From assembly GCA_023458215.1 (NCBI GenBank), contig JAEXAJ010000231.1, forward strand, positions 48,577 to 112,576: a stretch of 64,000 nt of DNA. Reading direction: 5' to 3'. Positions within the stretch are counted from its first letter, which is position 1. Each line of letters opens with the position of its first letter. The translations under genes and the position numbers were made by a program. The notes under the pieces are model-generated. The model did no database searches. It had not been told where the DNA came from and was given only the letters and a program-made list of their open reading frames with translations. This document shows, piece after piece, positions 51,256 through 60,168 of the stretch. Origin of the DNA: Bacteroidota bacterium. GTDB lineage: Bacteria; Bacteroidota; Bacteroidia; Bacteroidales; Bacteroidaceae.

Positions 51256-53262
51256 TTACTCTTCCTTAATCAAATGCCGCAAATCCGGGTCATTCTTGAT
51301 TCGGGTAATTTCATCATCGACAATTTGGCGGACTTCTTGGCGGATGCGGTCGTAGTTGGCTTGTATCTCTTCCTGCATACGGTCGTTGCCGTGTTCGTCT
51401 GTGAAGTCGATGATCTGCGGTAGCTTGACATACTGGGCGGTCTCCTGCTTTACCTTTTCGTTGTCCACCACGATTTCACAGTGAAAGATTTTCTGCTCGA
51501 TGCGTTCATCGAAATTGTCCGCCACAGCTCCCACAAACATACCCTGCGTAAGGTTGGAAATTTTGGATGCCGGGATAAGACTATCCATCTGCGTGCTGAT
51601 GGAGGTTGATTTCTCCCGCTGGTTTATCGTCATGCTTTGGCGTTTCTGTAATACCTTGCCAAACCGCTCAGACAGCACCTTTGCCGTCTCTCCAACCACC
51701 TGACCGCTGAACACATTCCCCACCGTATTTTGGATTACCCGGCTCTCTTTATCGCCATAGTCTCGTGTGAGCTGGCTGTAATCCTGAAAGCCTAACAGAA
51801 CCGCCACTTTGTTACTTCGGGCAGTGGCTATCAGGTTATCCAATCCCCGAAAATAAATCGTTGGCAACTCGTCAATGATAACGGAGCTTTTCAGTTGCCC
51901 TTTCTTGTTTATGAGTTTCACGATACGACTATTGTATAATCCCAATGCAGCGGAATAGATATTCTGACGGTCGGGATTGTTACCCACAACCAACACTTTG
52001 GGTTCGTTCGGATTGTTGATGTCGAGTGAAAAATCATCTCCGGTCATTACCCAGTAGAGAGCCGGGCTTATCATACGGGAGAGTGGAATTTTCGCCGAAG
52101 CGATTTGCCCCTGCAACTGCTCTTGTGCATCAGATTCCCAAGCATCCACGAATGGAGAAAGATAGTTTTCCAGTTCGGGATAGCTGCGGAGGATGGTAAA
52201 AATATCAGCATATTTTTTATTCAGAAACTCGATAGCGTGCGGGAAACTGCAATATTTACCACCCTGATAAATACGCAAATACCAAATGATTGCCGCCAGC
52301 AAGATGATAGGTGATTCCACAAAGAAGTCGCCCTGCTTTTGAATCCAACTGCGATTCAAATTCAGCATAATGGTGTAGCTGGCTTCGTAGGCATCGGCAA
52401 TATCGCTCATAAATACCGGATTGATGGGATTACATCGGTGGCTCTTGCGTGGGTCGTCAAAGTTGATGATGTAGAACTTAGGCTTCACTTTGTAGCCACC
52501 TAAATTATTGATTAAGTGATTGTAGGCAATCTCCGACAAGTCGGGAAACTTGTAATCATAACAATAGAGTGCAAAGCCCTTTTCGATTTGCTGTTTGATG
52601 TAGGAATTTACCACTGCATACGACTTACCACTGCCGGGCGTTCCCAACACAAGGCTGGCACGAAACGGGTTTACTATGTTTATCCAACCCGGATTCCACT
52701 TCTTTTTATAATAAAATCGGGTCGGCAGATTCACCGAATATTCGTTGGTTATCAGCCTTGTTTCCTGCATAAAGCTCTCGTTCTCCAAATTGAAAACATC
52801 GTCCATTAGGTTGTTTTTGAGCAATCGGGACATCCATATCCCTGCGACCAACAGACAAAGGTAGCCCACTGCAAGCGTGGTGATATAAAATGTAGCTCTT
52901 GCCACTGACGGCAATGGCATCTCCAGCAACCACCAGTTCAAGAAAAACAATACAAACCCCACCGACAGAAAACAGCAAATCTTCGTCCATGTTATCTTCT
53001 CCTCTTTCACACCCTTTGTCCCCAAACAGGAGAGTGCAAGGAACACCACTGCAAAAATCTTTGTCCACAGGATAGAGGAGAACAGTCCGGTGGTACGCTG
53101 GAAATTGAGCAATATTTTATCCACCACACCAATGATGATGCCCCAATCTTTGAATGTTCCGTAACAGAACCAGTACATATTTATCCCGACAAACAGGATG
53201 CTAATTGCCCGCATAAAGTCCATCACTTTGGCAAGTCCTCTCAAATCATCTTCTTGTTGCAT
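51256..53262 (-). CDS. mobC: Type IV coupling protein (MobC/TraG-like)
   Basis: A 668-residue membrane ATPase. Several N-terminal transmembrane segments precede the ATPase domain with Walker A VLGTPGSGKSYAVV and Walker B SSVIIDELPT, as in VirD4/TraD coupling proteins. It links the relaxase-DNA complex to the secretion channel. It is the last gene of the mobA-mobB-mobC operon and appears complete, although the channel genes in this window are deleted. Confidence 0.92.
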   Translation of the reverse strand: MQQEDDLRGLAKVMDFMRAISILFVGINMYWFCYGTFKDWGIIIGVVDKILLNFQRTTGLFSSILWTKIFAVVFLALSCLGTKGVKEEKITWTKICCFLSVGFVLFFLNWWLLEMPLPSVARATFYITTLAVGYLCLLVAGIWMSRLLKNNLMDDVFNLENESFMQETRLITNEYSVNLPTRFYYKKKWNPGWINIVNPFRASLVLGTPGSGKSYAVVNSYIKQQIEKGFALYCYDYKFPDLSEIAYNHLINNLGGYKVKPKFYIINFDDPRKSHRCNPINPVFMSDIADAYEASYTIMLNLNRSWIQKQGDFFVESPIILLAAIIWYLRIYQGGKYCSFPHAIEFLNKKYADIFTILRSYPELENYLSPFVDAWESDAQEQLQGQIASAKIPLSRMISPALYWVMTGDDFSLDINNPNEPKVLVVGNNPDRQNIYSAALGLYNSRIVKLINKKGQLKSSVIIDELPTIYFRGLDNLIATARSNKVAVLLGFQDYSQLTRDYGDKESRVIQNTVGNVFSGQVVGETAKVLSERFGKVLQKRQSMTINQREKSTSISTQMDSLIPASKISNLTQGMFVGAVADNFDERIEQKIFHCEIVVDNEKVKQETAQYVKLPQIIDFTDEHGNDRMQEEIQANYDRIRQEVRQIVDDEITRIKNDPDLRHLIKEE

Positions 53263-53279
53263 AATTGATTTTATATTAG

Positions 53280-54506
53280 TTAGTTAATTCTTTTGTTTCT
53301 GCGTTTCTTCTTCTTTTTCTGCGGCAGCGGCTTGTTGTCCTCTTCGCTGTTGCCGCCCGTAAACAGTCCGAACGCCGAACTGATACCACCATCGGATAGT
53401 TGCAGGGACGGTTCGTGTAGCTCTTTCGGAGTGAATACCCTCTCCTGACGGTTGGCATTGTCGGGCTGGAGAGCAAAAGCATCGTTAAACACATTCGCCG
53501 AAAACTCTTTTCCCAATCGAGAGCCGTTCATCACGGTGCGGGTGTCGTGGTCGATAAACGTAACGCCATAGATACGCCCGGCATCGTTCTGTCGAAACAG
53601 CACATCTACGCCTTTGGCTTTCAGCTCCCGTTCCAGCTCTGAACGGCTGCGGGCGGTTTGCATCACGGCGGCAACTTTGCGGCGGGTAGTCTCTTTGAGG
53701 TGCTTTGCTTTTATCACCTCCCCGGATTTCTGCATCCGCCGTTCGATGGCTTCGTAACCGACCGATTTGCCGATTCGGGACGATTTTATTGGATTGCCTT
53801 GTTTCTCTCCCTTGTCGTTGGTGGCTGAATAGGTAATGCCCTGATAAGGTTTGCCGTTCGCTTCGCCTTTCACCTCTTCGGCACATATATGATAGGTGGC
53901 AAGCAGGGCTTTGTACTCCCCAAAACTTTGGAAGTGGTAGCCATAACAGGCAGCTTTCACGGTATTACCGATTTGGTGTTTCACATCTCCGGCGGTGTAG
54001 TCCACCTTTTTGAGTTCGGGGCGTTCGCCCCGCTGTTGCCGCTCCGCCGGATGAAGTCCATATTTCTGCTCCAACTCACGGGTGATTTGTTTACTGCGGC
54101 GATGCTCGAATTTATCGGAAAGGGGCTTGCCGTTTTCATCGACCCGCAAACCCACGATGTGGATGTGTTGGCGGTCGATGTCCTCGTGTTTATAAACCAT
54201 GTAGGGTTGGTTGCCATAGCCCAACTTCTCCATATATTCTTGTGCGATGGTTGCCAGTTGTTCATCACTTAGTCGGTCGTCCGGGTGCGGATTCAGGGAG
54301 ATATGCAGGATAGGTTTTGCGGTGTGGATGTGGGATGGCATCTGCACCTCGAAGCTACGCATACACTCACCGATACTGAAATTACCGTCCTCACTTTGCA
54401 GCATCCGGTGGGCGAAAAGTACCTTTCCTTGCTCTTCGTCCACCTTGTTTTGGTTGTAGGCAAGTGCACCGAACATATTACTTCCGGTACTTACTTTGGC
54501 AACCAT
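53280..54506 (-). CDS. mobB: MOBP-type relaxase (MobB)
   Basis: A 408-residue relaxase/mobilisation nuclease. N-terminal ALAYNQNK gives a candidate catalytic tyrosine, then HISLNPHPDDRLSDEQL and the metal-binding motif DIDRQHIHIVGLRV (HxH). The C-terminal part is basic (KKKKKRRNKRIN). It nicks oriT and pilots the strand. It overlaps mobA by 16 bases and precedes the coupling-protein gene by 17. Confidence 0.93.
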   Translation of the reverse strand: MVAKVSTGSNMFGALAYNQNKVDEEQGKVLFAHRMLQSEDGNFSIGECMRSFEVQMPSHIHTAKPILHISLNPHPDDRLSDEQLATIAQEYMEKLGYGNQPYMVYKHEDIDRQHIHIVGLRVDENGKPLSDKFEHRRSKQITRELEQKYGLHPAERQQRGERPELKKVDYTAGDVKHQIGNTVKAACYGYHFQSFGEYKALLATYHICAEEVKGEANGKPYQGITYSATNDKGEKQGNPIKSSRIGKSVGYEAIERRMQKSGEVIKAKHLKETTRRKVAAVMQTARSRSELERELKAKGVDVLFRQNDAGRIYGVTFIDHDTRTVMNGSRLGKEFSANVFNDAFALQPDNANRQERVFTPKELHEPSLQLSDGGISSAFGLFTGGNSEEDNKPLPQKKKKKRRNKRIN

Positions 54507-54913
54507 GCTTCCTTACATTCGTTGGTTAAGGCAATCACTTGGGCGTTTATCTCCTTTAATTCTTGGGTCGCTTTCTCCAGTTTATAGAGAAAAGCGAGTG
54601 CCTTTTTCTCGGAAAAATTGCTATGCAGAGCCTTTACAATCTGATTGTAATTGACCGCCACACCACGATATTGGGCGTAAAATTCAGTCAGCCGGGTACA
54701 ATAATCCACTGCCGTTTTATCAATTTTCACCACCCGGAACGGCTCGCCGAAAATGCGGGCTGCAATAAAACGAGACTTACTTTCCACGCCCGACAGTTCC
54801 CACTGGGCGAGGAAGCGGGCGTTATCCCGCTCATTGAGGTACAACACATGGCGATGCTTCGCCGGGTCGTCAAGGGCGGGACGACCACCCTTGTTTTGCT
54901 TCTTTGTTTCCAT
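54491..54913 (-). CDS. mobA: Relaxosome accessory protein (MobA)
   Basis: A 140-residue DNA-binding protein of the bacterial mobilisation family: GGRPALDDPAKHRHVLYLNE followed by RDNARFLAQWELSG (ribbon-helix-helix type) and a C-terminal coiled region. It helps the relaxase bind oriT, expected just upstream. First gene of the mob operon. Confidence 0.88.
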   Translation of the reverse strand: METKKQNKGGRPALDDPAKHRHVLYLNERDNARFLAQWELSGVESKSRFIAARIFGEPFRVVKIDKTAVDYCTRLTEFYAQYRGVAVNYNQIVKALHSNFSEKKALAFLYKLEKATQELKEINAQVIALTNECKEAWLPK

Positions 54914-54963
54914 ACTTTCTCACATTAAAAATTACGACTTCGGAGTGATTTTTTCCCGCAAGG

Positions 54964-55218
54964 GCAAGGCGTTTTAAGGCACTTAAAACGGTTTTGTAGC
55001 ATACAAAACACACCTTGCTATTTTCTCTGCGAAAATGAAAATCCGTTTGCAACGGATTAGGGTCAGCGGAGCGGTTAAGCCCCTATGTTCCCCATCCTGT
55101 TTTGCTGATATTTTGCTTGGTGATTCATACTCCGGTGCAAAGTAACAGTGTTTTATATTGCTGTAAAATAGTCGGTTAGTAGACAAATAGAGACTTGTGT
55201 GGACAGTTGCGGACAGTT
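54964..55218. other. Probable oriT / mob control region
   Basis: Upstream of mobA lie three perfect dyads, each with a three-base centre: CGTTTTAAG-gca-CTTAAAACG (54970-54990), GTTTTGTA-gca-TACAAAAC (54991-55009) and ATCCGTT-tgc-AACGGAT (55041-55057). GCAAGG (54964-54969) and CCTTGC (55013-55018) enclose the first two. Further on, GGACAGTT is repeated at 55201 and 55211. The location next to the relaxosome genes and the density of dyads suggest the transfer origin; the nick site cannot be identified by eye. Confidence 0.6.
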
Positions 55219-55257
55219 CTAAAAACGGGTGGTTTTTCTCGCTTTATTTGCGGCAGA

Positions 55258-55411
55258 TTTCAAGATAGCAAGTTGGAAATATGGATAGCCATAGGGCTGG
55301 AATGAGTGATGGAAACCCAGCATTCTTGAAAGCAAGATTTCAAGTTTTCAAGATTCCAATAGAACAAGAAAGCGAGATTGAAATAAACCAATCTTTCAAG
55401 ATGGAAAGATT
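55258..55411. repeat. TTTCAAGAT repeats upstream of traA
   Basis: TTTCAAGAT occurs at 55258-55266, 55346-55354 and 55394-55402, and ATTTCAAG at 55337. The last copy lies in the dyad AATCTTTC / GAAAGATT (55390-55411). Possible binding sites for the ParA-like TraA or its regulator. No gene lies between 54914 and 55448. Confidence 0.55.
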
Positions 55412-55448
55412 CAAAGAATGAATGATTGAAACCAATATAGAAAGAAAT

Positions 55449-56219
55449 ATGGACAACAAGAAAACACCTCTCTATGTCGCCTTTTCCACCCAAAAGGGTG
55501 GCGTTGGCAAAACCACCTTTACGGTGCTGGCGGCAAGTTACCTGCATTATCTGAAAGGGTATGATGTGGCGGTTGTGGATTGCGACTACCCGCAACACTC
55601 CATCGCTGCCCTGCGGAAGCGGGATGCCGAACAGGTAAACAGTGATGAATACTATAAACTGCTGGCATTCGAGCAATTCAAGCGACTGGAGAAGAGAGCC
55701 TATCCGGTATTGTGCAGCTCTCCCGAAAACGCCATCGCTGTGGCGGACGAATATGTCGCCACTACCGCCAGTGTCCCGGATATAATCTTTTTCGACCTGC
55801 CCGGAACGGTGAATAGCGAGGGGGTTATCAACTCCCTGTCCGGCGTAGACTACATTTTCACCCCGATTTCAGCCGACCGGGTGGTGCTGGAAAGCAGCCT
55901 TTCGTTTGCGGTAGCTATCCACAAACTCTTAGTGAAAAACGAAGCGTGCCGCCTGAAAGGGCTACATCTATTTTGGAACATGGTGGACGGTCGGGAGAAA
56001 ACAGACCTCTACGGGGTGTATGACACCACCATTCGGGAACTGGAACTTCCGTTGATGAAAACCTTTATCCCCGACACCAAGCGATACAAAAAAGAGTTGA
56101 TAGCCGACCAGCGGGCAGTGTTCCGCTCCACGCTCTTTCCGGCTGACCGCCGATTGGTACGTGGCAGCAACCTCGAAGAGTTGATAACCGAAATGGCATA
56201 CCTCATAAAACTACACTGA
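55449..56219 (+). CDS. traA: TraA, ParA-family ATPase
   Basis: A 256-residue ParA/MinD-type ATPase with deviant Walker A AFSTQKGGVGKTTFTV and the aspartate strand AVVDCDYPQHS; DIIFFDLPGTVNS is the Walker B-like part. The ATG at 55449 places the Walker strand at the usual distance from the N-terminus. First gene of the tra operon in CTnDOT-type elements; TraB follows after 2 bases. Confidence 0.9.
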   Translation: MDNKKTPLYVAFSTQKGGVGKTTFTVLAASYLHYLKGYDVAVVDCDYPQHSIAALRKRDAEQVNSDEYYKLLAFEQFKRLEKRAYPVLCSSPENAIAVADEYVATTASVPDIIFFDLPGTVNSEGVINSLSGVDYIFTPISADRVVLESSLSFAVAIHKLLVKNEACRLKGLHLFWNMVDGREKTDLYGVYDTTIRELELPLMKTFIPDTKRYKKELIADQRAVFRSTLFPADRRLVRGSNLEELITEMAYLIKLH

Positions 56220-56221
56220 TT

Positions 56222-56644
56222 ATGGCAAAGCAACCCAGCGGAAAACCGCAGATAGACGAAGATTTTATGAAAGAGATTATCTTGCAGGGCATACCAGTCA
56301 GGCGGGATATTCCTCCAGTGGAGCAGCCGTCACAAGAGGTGGCAGCACCACCCGAACCATCCAAAACAGAAACCGCACAAGCGGAGAAACCCACAACCCG
56401 TAAACGAAAGAATCAGTCGGGCGACTATCGGGAAACCTATTTCCAAAAGGTGGAACTTATCGACCGCCAGCCCTTGTATGTGAGCCGCAATACCCACGAG
56501 AAGCTGATGCGTATCGTTACCGTCATTGGCGGGCGTAAGGCAACTGCCAGCAGCTATGTGGAAAACATCCTGTTGCAACACTTCGAGCAGTTTCAGGATG
56601 AAATCAATACGCTGTACGAAAGTCAATTTCAAAAGCCGATTTAG
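56222..56644 (+). CDS. traB: TraB, DUF3408-type protein
   Basis: A 140-residue protein. A proline-rich N-terminal half is followed by a DUF3408-like C-terminal domain (QPLYVSRNTHEKLMRIVTVI ... SSYVENILLQHFEQF), a ribbon-helix-helix-like fold. It overlaps neither neighbour, with 2-base gaps on both sides, consistent with the tra operon. Confidence 0.85.
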   Translation: MAKQPSGKPQIDEDFMKEIILQGIPVRRDIPPVEQPSQEVAAPPEPSKTETAQAEKPTTRKRKNQSGDYRETYFQKVELIDRQPLYVSRNTHEKLMRIVTVIGGRKATASSYVENILLQHFEQFQDEINTLYESQFQKPI

Positions 56645-56646
56645 CG

Positions 56647-57279
56647 ATGGTACTCTTTTCAATTATTACGGGACTGGCAGTTTACTACCTGCTGGTTTTT
56701 GGATGGTATCACCGACTGAAAAACCGGAGTACGGCAACGAAATCTGCCACGCAAAATGAGACTACCGAACTCCTGAATCGGGATTCATTGGTTGGCGTAA
56801 CCCGCTATCGCAGTGGACTAATAAGGTCAAGCGTGGACGACTGCGGACACTCCCAGCAAGCGGTTGAAAATGATACTACTTTTGCGACCGAAGCCGCCGA
56901 ACCTATCGAGGAAATGGAGTTTGAAATGACCTTTGACGAACTGGACGAAACCGATGTGGAGGACGAGGAGATTGCCAGCTACCTGATGGACGATGAGAAG
57001 GGACAGGCTACCGGAGTGGAGTTTGACAAACTGGGCGAAGCGGTACGCACGGCAAACAACGCCGATGCCAGCGAAGCGGACAAGCAGCAAGCTGCCGACA
57101 CACTGACCCGCATAGCCGGAACAAACCTCTACGATGCGGTGGTGGCAAACATCAACGGTGGGGTGCAACAGGTGGCGGAGCTTCTTAAACACAACGAAGC
57201 GGCACTATTGGCAACCGTCTCATCTGTCGCCGAAGAGAGCCCGGAGCTGGCGGAATTTGATATGAACGACTTTTTATAA
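56647..57279 (+). CDS. Conjugation protein in traC/traD position
   Basis: A 210-residue protein: one N-terminal membrane helix (LFSIITGLAVYYLLVFGWYH), a variable linker, then an acidic domain (EFEMTFDELDETDVEDEEIA) and a helical C-terminus ending DMNDFL. Similar proteins lie between TraB and TraE in Bacteroides elements. It contains TGCGGACA (56842), also found near mobA. Confidence 0.75.
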   Translation: MVLFSIITGLAVYYLLVFGWYHRLKNRSTATKSATQNETTELLNRDSLVGVTRYRSGLIRSSVDDCGHSQQAVENDTTFATEAAEPIEEMEFEMTFDELDETDVEDEEIASYLMDDEKGQATGVEFDKLGEAVRTANNADASEADKQQAADTLTRIAGTNLYDAVVANINGGVQQVAELLKHNEAALLATVSSVAEESPELAEFDMNDFL

Positions 57280-57440
57280 ACCCATTAAAGTGTACAATTC
57301 TATGAAGCAACAAGAGTACGGTTAAGAAAATAGCAATCTCAAAATGGGAATCATCCCAACCACTAAAGTTCTAAATTATTCACACTACCGGGATGGCGGA
57401 CTATCCACCCGCCGCCCGGTGCTTAAAAACCAATTAGATA

Positions 57441-57737
57441 ATGAAAAAGAGATTTTTTCTTTCGGCGGCTTTGATTGTTGCCGCTGCAAGTGCGTTCGCA
57501 CAGGGAAACGGACAGGCTGGTATCACCGAAGCCACCAATATGATTACCGGGTATTTCGACCCCGGAACAAAATTAGTCTACGCCATCGGTGCGGTGTGCG
57601 GGTTGATTGGTGGCGTAAAAGTCTACAACAAATTTTCGAGTGGCGACCCCGACACCTCAAAAACTGCCGCTTCGTGGTTTGGAGCGTGTATCTTCCTGAT
57701 TGTGGCAGCCACTATTCTAAGGTCATTCTTCTTATAA
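57441..57737 (+). CDS. traE: TraE, DUF4134 family
   Basis: A 98-residue protein with signal peptide (AAASAFAQ) and two membrane helices, as in VirB2/TraE-like pilin-type DUF4134 proteins: GITEATNMITGYFDPGTKLV, then AVCGLIGGVKVYNKFSSGD. Preceded by a ~160-base gap carrying the AACCACTAAAGTTC motif shared with 43131 and the 46930 region. Confidence 0.88.
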   Translation: MKKRFFLSAALIVAAASAFAQGNGQAGITEATNMITGYFDPGTKLVYAIGAVCGLIGGVKVYNKFSSGDPDTSKTAASWFGACIFLIVAATILRSFFL

Positions 57738-57745
57738 ATCGGGCT

Positions 57746-58072
57746 ATGTCTGAATATTCCATCAACAGGGGTATCGGCAAGCCAGTGGAGTTCAAAGGGC
57801 TGAAAAGTCAGTACCTCTTCATCTTTGCGGGCGGCTTGCTCGCCGTCTTTGTGGTGTTCATCATCCTGTTTATGGCAGGTGTCAGCCAATGGTTCTGCAT
57901 CGGCTTCGGCGTAACTGCCGCCCTGCTGTTGGTGTGGCAGACGTTCCGGCTCAACGAGCGGTACGGCACGCACGGATTGATGAAAGTAGCCGCCCGCAAA
58001 CGGCATCCCCGATACATCATCAGCCGCAAGGCGATTCCCCGATTATTTACCCATAAAAAGAAGAATGAATGA
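57746..58072 (+). CDS. traF: TraF, DUF4133 family
   Basis: A 108-residue membrane protein with two helices after SINRGIGKPVEFKGLKSQYL, the DUF4133/VirB3-like signature. It begins 8 bases after traE and overlaps the traG start (ATGA). Confidence 0.9.
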   Translation: MSEYSINRGIGKPVEFKGLKSQYLFIFAGGLLAVFVVFIILFMAGVSQWFCIGFGVTAALLLVWQTFRLNERYGTHGLMKVAARKRHPRYIISRKAIPRLFTHKKKNE

Positions 58073-59235
58073 GAAATATACTAAAAGCTACCACGTTGGA
58101 AAATAAGTTCCCGCTTTTGGCGGTTGAAAACGACTGTATCGTCAGCAAGGATGCCGACATCACGGTCGCTTTTCGGGTGGAGTTGCCGGAGCTGTTCACC
58201 GTTACCAGTGCCGAATACGAAGCGATACACTCGGCATGGCACAAGGCGGTCAAGGTGTTACCGGACTTCTCCATCGTCCACAAGCAGGATTTCTTCGTCA
58301 AGGAGAATTACCAGCCCAAGATTGAAAAGGAGGAAATCAGTTTCCTGTCCCGTTCGTTTGAGCTTCATTTCAACGAACGCCCGTTCCTGAACCACTACTG
58401 TTACCTGTTCTTGACGAAAACGACACGGGAGCGAAGCCGCCGCCAAAGCGACTTTTCCACCCTCTGCCGGGGAAAGATTATCCCCAAAGAGCTGGAGAGC
58501 AAAGATACCATTACCAAATTTTTGGAAGCGGTGGGACAGTTCGAGCGGATTATGAACGACAGCGGATTCATTACCCTTACCCGCCTTACTACGCCGGAGA
58601 TTACCGGAGAGGATGGTAAGGCGGGTATCATCGAAAAATACTTTTCACTTTCGCAAACCGACACCACCACGCTGAAAGATATTCAGTTGAACCCCGAAGA
58701 TATGCGTATCGGAGACAACGTACTGTGTATGCACACCCTTTCGGATGTGGAGGATTTGCCGGGAACAGTGGGGACGGATACCCGTTACGAACGCTTATCC
58801 ACCGACCGGAGCGATTGCCGATTATCGTTTGCCGCTCCGGTGGGCGTATTGCTCTCGTGTAACCACGTCTATAACCAATATATCTTTATAGACGACCACA
58901 CGGAGAATCTAAAGAATTTCGAGAAGATGGCGAGAAATATGCACTCGCTATCCCGCTATTCCCGTGCCAACCAGCTCAACAAAGAGTGGATAGAAGAGTA
59001 CCTGAACGAAGCCCACAGCAAGGGGCTTGTCTCGGTGCGTTGTCACTGTAATGTGATGGCATGGTCGGACGAGAGAGAGGAGCTGAAACATATAAAAAAC
59101 GATGTCGGCAGCCAGTTGGCTCTGATGGAGTGTAAGCCCCGCCATAACACGGTCGATACGCCAACCCTCGATTCGCCATTTGGGCAGCAAGCGGTTCGGC
59201 ATTCAGTTTTTAATCAAGGGAATTTATACCTATAA
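58069..59235 (+). pseudogene. traG: traG, truncated by deletion
   Basis: The first ~367 residues match TraG, the VirB4-like conjugation ATPase (EISFLSRSFELHFNERPFLN, RLSFAAPVGVLLSCNHVYNQ, LMECKPRHNTVDTPTL). At about 59169 the match stops where TraG should continue with YWA.IPGN; 21 out-of-frame residues lead to a stop. The Walker A/B half (normally a further ~450 residues) is absent, so the product cannot hydrolyse ATP. The sequence after the junction is traN in another frame. Confidence 0.9.
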
Positions 59236-59572
59236 CGGGATGCTGTATCTCCACACACAAACCAAAAACAGCTCCAATGTGCCGTTCGATACGGATTTCA
59301 TCAAGTTTAAGATAATCGACAAGAAAGTGCCGAAACGCACAGCGATTCAAGAAACGGTACTTGATGCGGTACGCAGCTACAACGAGGTGGTGGAGATTGG
59401 CGGCAAAGCGACCGTTCGCACGGTGTATGCCTTGCCGAAGTTTACCATACCGGACGACAAAATCCTGCTGGTGGAACTCTACGAAAAGAACGGCGGACGA
59501 CATCAGACCGTCCGTGTGGAGAACGCCGACATCGTGAATGCCGAAGTGATTAACGAACTTAAAATCAAATAG
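59168..59572 (+). pseudogene. traN: traN, 5'-truncated
   Basis: From the junction the frame reads SIRHLGSKRFGIQFLIKGIY, then YNGMLYLHTQTKNSSNVPFD and ELYEKNGGRHQTVRVEN, the C-terminal ~134 residues of TraN (VirB9-like). The first half of traN and its start are missing; a TTG at 59180 could at most give a fragment. The downstream traO gene, two bases after the stop, is intact. Confidence 0.9.
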
Positions 59573-59574
59573 GG

Positions 59575-60156
59575 ATGAGAAAGATTCTGTGTATATTATC
59601 CCTCTTTGTGGTGTGTCTGCATTTCAATCAGGCACACGCACAAAGATACCTGCCCGGAATGAAAGCCATTCAGGTTACAGCGGGTATGGCAGACGGTTTT
59701 CACTGGAGCGACCAATCGGATTTTGCCTACCACATCGGGGCGGCATATAGTGTCTACACCAAGAATGACAACCGTTGGGTGATTGGTGGGGAATACCTCG
59801 AAAAGCGGTATGACTACAAGGATATACGAATACCTGTGCAGCAATTTACCGCAGAGGGCGGTTACTACCTGAACTTTCTTTCCGACCGCCGGAAAACCTT
59901 TTTCCTATCGGCAGGGCTATCTGCCCTTGCCGGATATGAGACCAGCAACCGGAGCAACAAACTGTTGCCGGATGGCTCTACGCTCCTGAACAAAGATGCG
60001 TTCGTCTATGGTGGGGCTTTGACACTGGAGCTGGAAACCTACCTAACCGACCGATGGGTGTTGCTCCTCAATGTTCGGGAACGGGCGTTGTTCGGCTCTT
60101 CCATCGGGAAGTTTCACACACAGGTGGGTGTCGGAATGAAATTCATAATCAATTAA
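59575..60156 (+). CDS. traO: TraO
   Basis: A 193-residue secreted protein with signal peptide (NQAHAQ) and a beta-rich body (AIQVTAGMADGFHWSDQSDF ... VGVGMKFIIN), probably an outer-membrane barrel of the CTnDOT TraO type. It follows the traN remnant by 2 bases. A primase gene (traP), usually next, is absent: traQ starts 12 bases later. Confidence 0.88.
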   Translation: MRKILCILSLFVVCLHFNQAHAQRYLPGMKAIQVTAGMADGFHWSDQSDFAYHIGAAYSVYTKNDNRWVIGGEYLEKRYDYKDIRIPVQQFTAEGGYYLNFLSDRRKTFFLSAGLSALAGYETSNRSNKLLPDGSTLLNKDAFVYGGALTLELETYLTDRWVLLLNVRERALFGSSIGKFHTQVGVGMKFIIN

Positions 60157-60168
60157 CAAAGAGTGTAT

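Noticed and set aside
57344..58072. 242-codon frame spanning traE and traF
   Set aside because: Its first half is traE read in a wrong frame; only the part from 57746 (traF) is real.
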